A stretch of DNA of 64,000 bases from positions 3,515,182 through 3,579,181 of the forward strand of contig JAJHZJ010000808.1 of assembly GCA_023548195.1 (NCBI GenBank), given 5' to 3'. The position numbers and the translations under genes are program-made. Source of the DNA: Bettongia penicillata ogilbyi. Lineage: Eukaryota > Chordata > Mammalia > Diprotodontia > Potoroidae. Every line of letters starts with the position of its first letter. Position 1 is the first letter of the stretch. The notes under the pieces are model-generated. The model was not told where the DNA came from and ran no database searches. It was given only the letters and a program-made list of their open reading frames with translations. Below are positions 59,275-64,000 of the stretch, piece by piece.

Positions 59275-61514
59275 CTATAAATGAATAAAGAATAAAAAAG
59301 AAATAAGAAATTTTTCTTTTAAAACACTTGTGGAAAATTTCTATTATAAAGTAACTCACTGAGTGCTATCTATCCAATGTGAGAGAAACAAATTGTTAAG
59401 GCCTTGCTTTAACAACTGCTACTAATTTCATTTCTAGCTATGTTGTCTTATATCTTCCATTACAACCAAGAAAGCCTGTTTTATGTAAAGACCTCTAAAT
59501 CTAGATTTTTTTTTACATTCAATTTTTAGTCTAAAATGTACTCTTCTGCTAGAATAACCAACCTTTAACTTGGCCAAAAATGCAATTCCTTCCAAAGTCT
59601 CCAATCTACTTTTTATATAACCATCTCCTGTCTTTCAGCATTTGCTATATATCAATACTTAATTACATGAATAAATTGAGCTGAATGGTAATTTTTCGTG
59701 AGCATGGAAGACAGAATGTCTTATTACTACGCTCATTACATTTGTTTTGTCTTCTACATGTTAGTTCCTCAATAGCAATGTTTTCTTATTCTATGCTATC
59801 TAGTTTTCTGCAGAAAATGGCAGTTAAATAAATATGAAAAGGCAGCATTGTATTAGGCTTGATGATGTTTTCTTTCTTTAAAACTTAAGTGGGACCACAA
59901 TCTTATTGATGTAGTCATCAGTGAAAATTTCACTGCAGGCACACTTTCTCATGGGTGACTCTTGCCCATGTCTTTTCATAAATTATCTACAAAAGAACCA
60001 ACTCACACTGATCCACTAAGGTTTTGCTTTTGTCTTTTTAAATATGGTGTAAAAAGATGTCACACGGTGACCACTGTAGTAGCTACACTACTGATTTTAT
60101 TATATCTAGTTCTTACTACAAACATGGCTCACCTCCATTTCATACACTTCTGGGATAACCTTTTACATAACCTCTTGGACACCTGTAATCACTGTAATGA
60201 TACGTTTAAAAGCCATAACTTATTTACTAATGACATCTATATTACCTTTTGTATCTCAGCAAATTTTTTTTAAAGGGTGTAGTGTCCTATGGTTCTCAAA
60301 CATGGCGTATTACTGTGTTATGGGTGAAGGTTTGCCATGACTAAGGAATTTAGTCCCTGCTTAAAGTTCGTAACCCTCTCCACACATAAAAGTTGATACT
60401 CAGGAATCTGGAACAATTTGTTACTTAACCTATCCTTTAAAATCTTCCCACCATGGTACTGCCTCAAGACCTTGGCATATCCTTTGAGAACAAGAGGTCA
60501 ACTCTACTTTATATGAAGTGCCAGTAGAACATGAGTGATAAAAAGATTGGATTTCTGTTTCAAGAAGAGCAGCTTAGCGTCACTGAAAGTGCTGAATCAC
60601 TTCATGAAAACATTCTACCTAGCTATTTTTCACCACTTCAGCTTTGGGGGCCAGGTCTGTATCCATCTTCAGTTGCTACAATAACTATATGCTTATAGGC
60701 TACTTTAATGAGCTATCCATCTTACTGTGATTCAATCAAGAAAAAAGACATTTTGTTTTCCTATGTAGATTGTTAGACTGTGCTCTTCTGAGTGATTAAA
60801 TCTGTTACCTGAGATCAAGTGCTACAACGGTATCCTTCAACTACCAAAAGATGCAGTTAACAGCTCTTTAGTGAACTGGTTGTATCCTGTGTGGATGATA
60901 ATCGTAGGGGATAGGAAGTCATGGAAGAAGGGTTATGACCTCCACATGTAGAGGCTGGAATCATGTTGCTAAGAGCTTTACTGTCCAAAGAAAGAGTTGA
61001 GTTTGTATTTGATTTTAGAGGTAAGAGGGAGCTGTTGGAACATAATAAGCAGTGCAGCAAGCAGCACAGTCAGAGCTACACACACACACACACACACAAA
61101 ATACCAGTTTGTCAGTTGCATGGAAGATGGATTGGATAACAGACCTGGATGTATTTGTAGGGAACAGAAAACAAGTCATTTGGACAGGAGGGCAAGATTA
61201 CAGATTAGAGACAAAAAGGGGATGATAGCATGGGGATAGTCTGCAGAAGAAGATGGGAAGGGATGAGGCAATGCAAATAAGGGGGTCTGCTTTGATGAGT
61301 AATATTGGGTTTTCAATGGAGTTAGCAAGTAATGGAGGAGAAAGGGGGGAATGAGGTTGTACATTAGAGATGTACATTAGAGACTAGAGTGAATGGCCAA
61401 TATTTTGTTGGTAAAGTATGAAGTTTTCTGCTGAAAGAGTGGGAGGATAGTGTGGACTGAGAGGTATTTTTAAAGAAGAGAATGGAATGCTACCACAAAG
61501 GAAGAAATTATCAG

Positions 61515-61604
61515 AACAGAATAGAAAGAATAGAATAGAATATAAATAAAAGCTTTTAAAGAATAGAATAGAATAGAAAAGAATATAAATAAAAACTTTT
61601 AAAG
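61515..61604. repeat. Tandem duplication with GAATA repeats
   Basis: Two copies of a unit: gaatag repeats followed by aatataaataaaa(g/a)cttttaaa, at about 61525-61560 and 61561-61603. The second copy has one extra gaatag/gaaaa insertion. A local slippage duplication. Confidence 0.85.
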
Positions 61605-62439
61605 TGTTTTCGAAACCAGCAAAACTAAAAAATAAACAAATCCCAATACAGACACTGACTTCAGCTATGTAAAAAGCAGATTAAAAAAAAAAATAGCAGC
61701 CAACTCAAAGGTTACTTCCTACAGGATGCTTTTCTCTGCCAATAGTCTCAGTTGCCAGAGCTCCCCAGTTACTTTGTAATTATTTTGCATTATTTCATAT
61801 AGTTATACATTGTCTGCTTCGAATAAAGTGTGAGCTCTTTGAGCATAGGAACAATTCTCAGGCCCTATATAGTACCCTGGAACATAATATGTACTTGTTA
61901 AATATTTGTTGAAAAGAAAATATACCCTCTCCCTCCCTACTTTGCTGAAGGTGGGTTGTGGAGAGGAAGGGTGATGGCTGTGAGGCAAAGAATGCACTAT
62001 CAGTTTCATAGGCTGGTTACTTTTGCTGGACTACCCCCTCCACGCCCACCCCTTTAAAAAAAGATAATGTTATCTTTGTTCAAAGGGATGGCTGGAGGTG
62101 GGATGGTGGTGTAAAGTTGGGGAGGAGAACATATTCAGAAAAAAAGGAGACAAAAATAAAAGATACCAATAAAACTTTAAATTTTTTTAAAAGCAGCAAA
62201 ACTAAACTAACAAACCAAGAAGTGCATTACTTCTGTTTGGTCCAAGTAATGAACATATTTTAATTTCTGTGATTTAAATATATAAAAATCAATCCGCATT
62301 AAGTACCTACTGTATGCTAAGCGCTGATGATACAAAAAGAGGAAAAAGATTGTTTAAAAGAGCCATTTTCAGTTTGTAAACTATGAAGAAAAGTCTTTTA
62401 AAAAAAATTTAACTTCTGATGGCAAGTGACTAATAACTG

Positions 62440-62810
62440 CATATTCTGGATGGGGGCAGGAAGCATTAAAGAAATGGAAACAGTGGATATCAATCAGCTG
62501 ATTAGGGAACAGCTAAACAAACTGTTGTACAACAATGTAATGAAATTTTAACAGTAAGAAATTACAACTATTCAAGTGTTTAGAGAAACATGGGAATACT
62601 TATAAACTCAAGTATAATAAGTAAAAAAAGAACACAATATGAACAGTAACTTCAACAATGTAAATGAAAAGCATTTAAAAAACCCCAAACTGAATGGATG
62701 CTACATAATTACACAAGTAACTAATCTTGGGTTCAGAAGACATGAGGCAATCTATTTTCCTATTACTGTTGGAAAAGTGGGGAACTGCAAGTATAGAATG
62801 TTACAAACAG
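62440..62810 (+). mobile_element. L1 3' end, sense, diverged
   Basis: 'ggatatcaatcagctgatta', 'gggaacagctaaacaaactg', 'gtacaacaatgtaatg' and 'tttagagaaacatgggaata' match the L1 3' region in order. The end decays into AT-rich DNA. Confidence 0.65.
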
Positions 62811-62924
62811 TCTCAGTTACAATCAGCAAGTGACTCAATCAATCAAAGAGCATTTATTAAGCACTTATTCTGTGGGCAGGCATTGTACTACTGAGTATAC
62901 AAAGACAAGTCAGAAGAATTTGCT

Positions 62925-64000
62925 TAGCTTTTTGTTTTTCTTCTTCTATGCGAAGTTTTTCTAGGGGTGTGAGCCCTGGGGTGGAACACTGCCCTTTGGT
63001 TGTAACATATTTGGGCAGTTTTCTTTCATTTCTTGAAATGTGTACCTAGGTTCTTCATTTATCCAATGCTAATATTCAAGAAGTTTCTTATTTTGATAAG
63101 GTTTTGTACCTCTTTTACTCAACTATTAATTTTCTTTTAATTTCTTTCTTTTCTTATTTTTCTTCTACTATTCTCATTTGCGTTTAAAAAAAATTTTTTT
63201 TTGGTAAAAAAAACCAAACCTCTAGGAAATCTTATTGGATTTGTGACAGATCTCCATTTTTTTCTTTGAGGATTTATTTGTAGCTATTTTCAAGTCACAG
63301 TCTTCCTCTTTTGTTTCTTGAGTCACCATAGTAGCTCTTTTTAGTTGGGTTCTTTTTTTTATTCGTTCATTCTTCCAGCCTACTTCCTGACTTTGGACTT
63401 CATTTTAGCCCTGGGCTCTGCTTACTTTGTAGGGTGCAGGGCTTGGAATTTTGGTGGTCTGGCATTAGCTTCTGTCCTTGCATGTCCTTCTGCTGCTTTT
63501 ACAGCTCAGTCTGGGGACCTACAAGTTTTGAGTACTCCCAAAGTGGTGTGATAGGTTTGTTCACTGTCCTGTGTGGATGTGGATTATGGATGTGGTTGAA
63601 TTTCCATGGACTGCTGATGGACTCAGCTGCTATTGGTCAGTTGAGGGGCTCTGCAATAGGCTAATGGAAGATTCTGCAGGCTCAGAACCACTGGACTGCT
63701 GCCTCCCTTTTGGTCTTTATCTCCTGCCCTGGTGAATACCCTTGCAGATTTATATGCTGAGCTAATGGTTAGAAATGAGCTGCTGCTCGGCCCCAGGCTC
63801 AGATCTATACCACTATGTTTCTTGAACTTGTTAGCTCATGATCATTCCTCCCCACCATGGATCTGCATCACGGGACACAGAGCTGTCTGTCTCTTTCCTG
63901 TGTCCAGCACTAGTTCAGGGATCTCCTGCAACACATTCCTCCCCTGTGCTTCTTGTCCTGGTATGCTGTATTGGTCCCCTTTCTATTCCCAGGGTGCTGG
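62925..64000 (-). mobile_element. L1/HAL1 5' UTR and ORF1 start, antisense
   Basis: 63000-63350 corresponds to the ORF1 coiled-coil region seen at 21000-21500. 63390-64000 is the GC-richer 5' UTR type as at 21600-22000 (shared layout: 'cctacttcctgactttggac', 'tctggggacctacaagtttt', 'gtactcccaaagtggtgtga'). The element continues past the right edge. The plus-strand frames of 68 and 76 codons are shadows. Confidence 0.6.

Larger units (their letters stand above)
59275..64000 (-). other. PDS5A: PDS5A intron (5' exon outside the window)
   Basis: No PDS5A exon is found here. 59400-60860 is unassigned; a 103-codon plus frame at 59962-60273 has no domain or splice context and may be old transposon DNA. 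60870-61480 resembles antisense L2 (with a CA run at 61079-61099). 61800-61920 is an L2 3' end. 62295-62350 and 62837-62910 are L2- or SINE-end fragments. 62440-62810 is a sense L1 3' end and 62925-64000 an antisense L1/HAL1 5' part. Confidence 0.7.

Noticed and set aside
59962..60273. 103-codon plus-strand frame in a PDS5A intron
   Set aside because: Rich in His, Cys and Leu but with no motif I can name, and no flanking splice sites in a gene context. I could not link it to a transposase or retrocopy.

Overview
This is a piece of a mammalian, most likely marsupial, nuclear genome. It holds the 3' ends of two protein-coding genes that face each other: UBE2K on the + strand at the left and PDS5A on the - strand in the right half. 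UBE2K and PDS5A are also tail-to-tail neighbours on human chromosome 4p14, so the order looks like conserved synteny. I call it a marsupial because the interspersed repeats (tRNA-derived SINEs, RTE-derived SINEs, and L1 with its ORF1-only relatives) match families I know from opossum, koala and Tasmanian devil. That is from memory, not from a search. No species is claimed, and none of the sequence looks prokaryotic or recently viral.

Layout. Bases 1-3794: UBE2K intron. 3795-3923 and 4499-4573: the last two UBE2K coding exons (residues 134-200, including the UBA domain). 4574 to about 8965: a long AT-rich UBE2K 3' UTR ending in a cluster of AATAAA signals. About 9-31.8 kb: intergenic DNA, mostly a pile of antisense L1/HAL1-like, RTE, L2 and SINE copies, with one strong CTCF-type motif at 16512-16527. 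About 31.8-33.9 kb: a unique AT-rich block that I read as the probable PDS5A terminal exon or 3' UTR. 41.5-59.3 kb: nine PDS5A coding exons on the - strand, all with intact reading frame and matching phases. They encode roughly the last 457 of about 1337 residues: the end of the HEAT-repeat body and the basic, AT-hook-like tail. 59.3-64 kb: the next upstream PDS5A intron; its 5' exon lies outside the window.

Function. UBE2K is a ubiquitin-conjugating E2 that builds K48-linked chains. PDS5A is a cohesin regulator that works with WAPL, sororin and the acetylation machinery. They share a neighbourhood, not a pathway.

Most noteworthy points: (1) the PDS5A C-terminus is ambiguous. Reading through the last exon gives the human-like end (QIDLQR then TAA), but the same place is a good splice donor, and a distant acceptor opens a clean in-frame extension of 69 codons. 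(2) One PDS5A intron must start with GC instead of GT. (3) A CTCF-like site lies between the convergent genes. (4) A roughly 95-bp near-palindrome at 22.1 kb could fold as a small-RNA-like hairpin. (5) Several retroelements are internally deleted or nested. I found no new gene system, CRISPR array, operon or tRNA/rRNA gene. Most short open reading frames here are chance or transposon relics.
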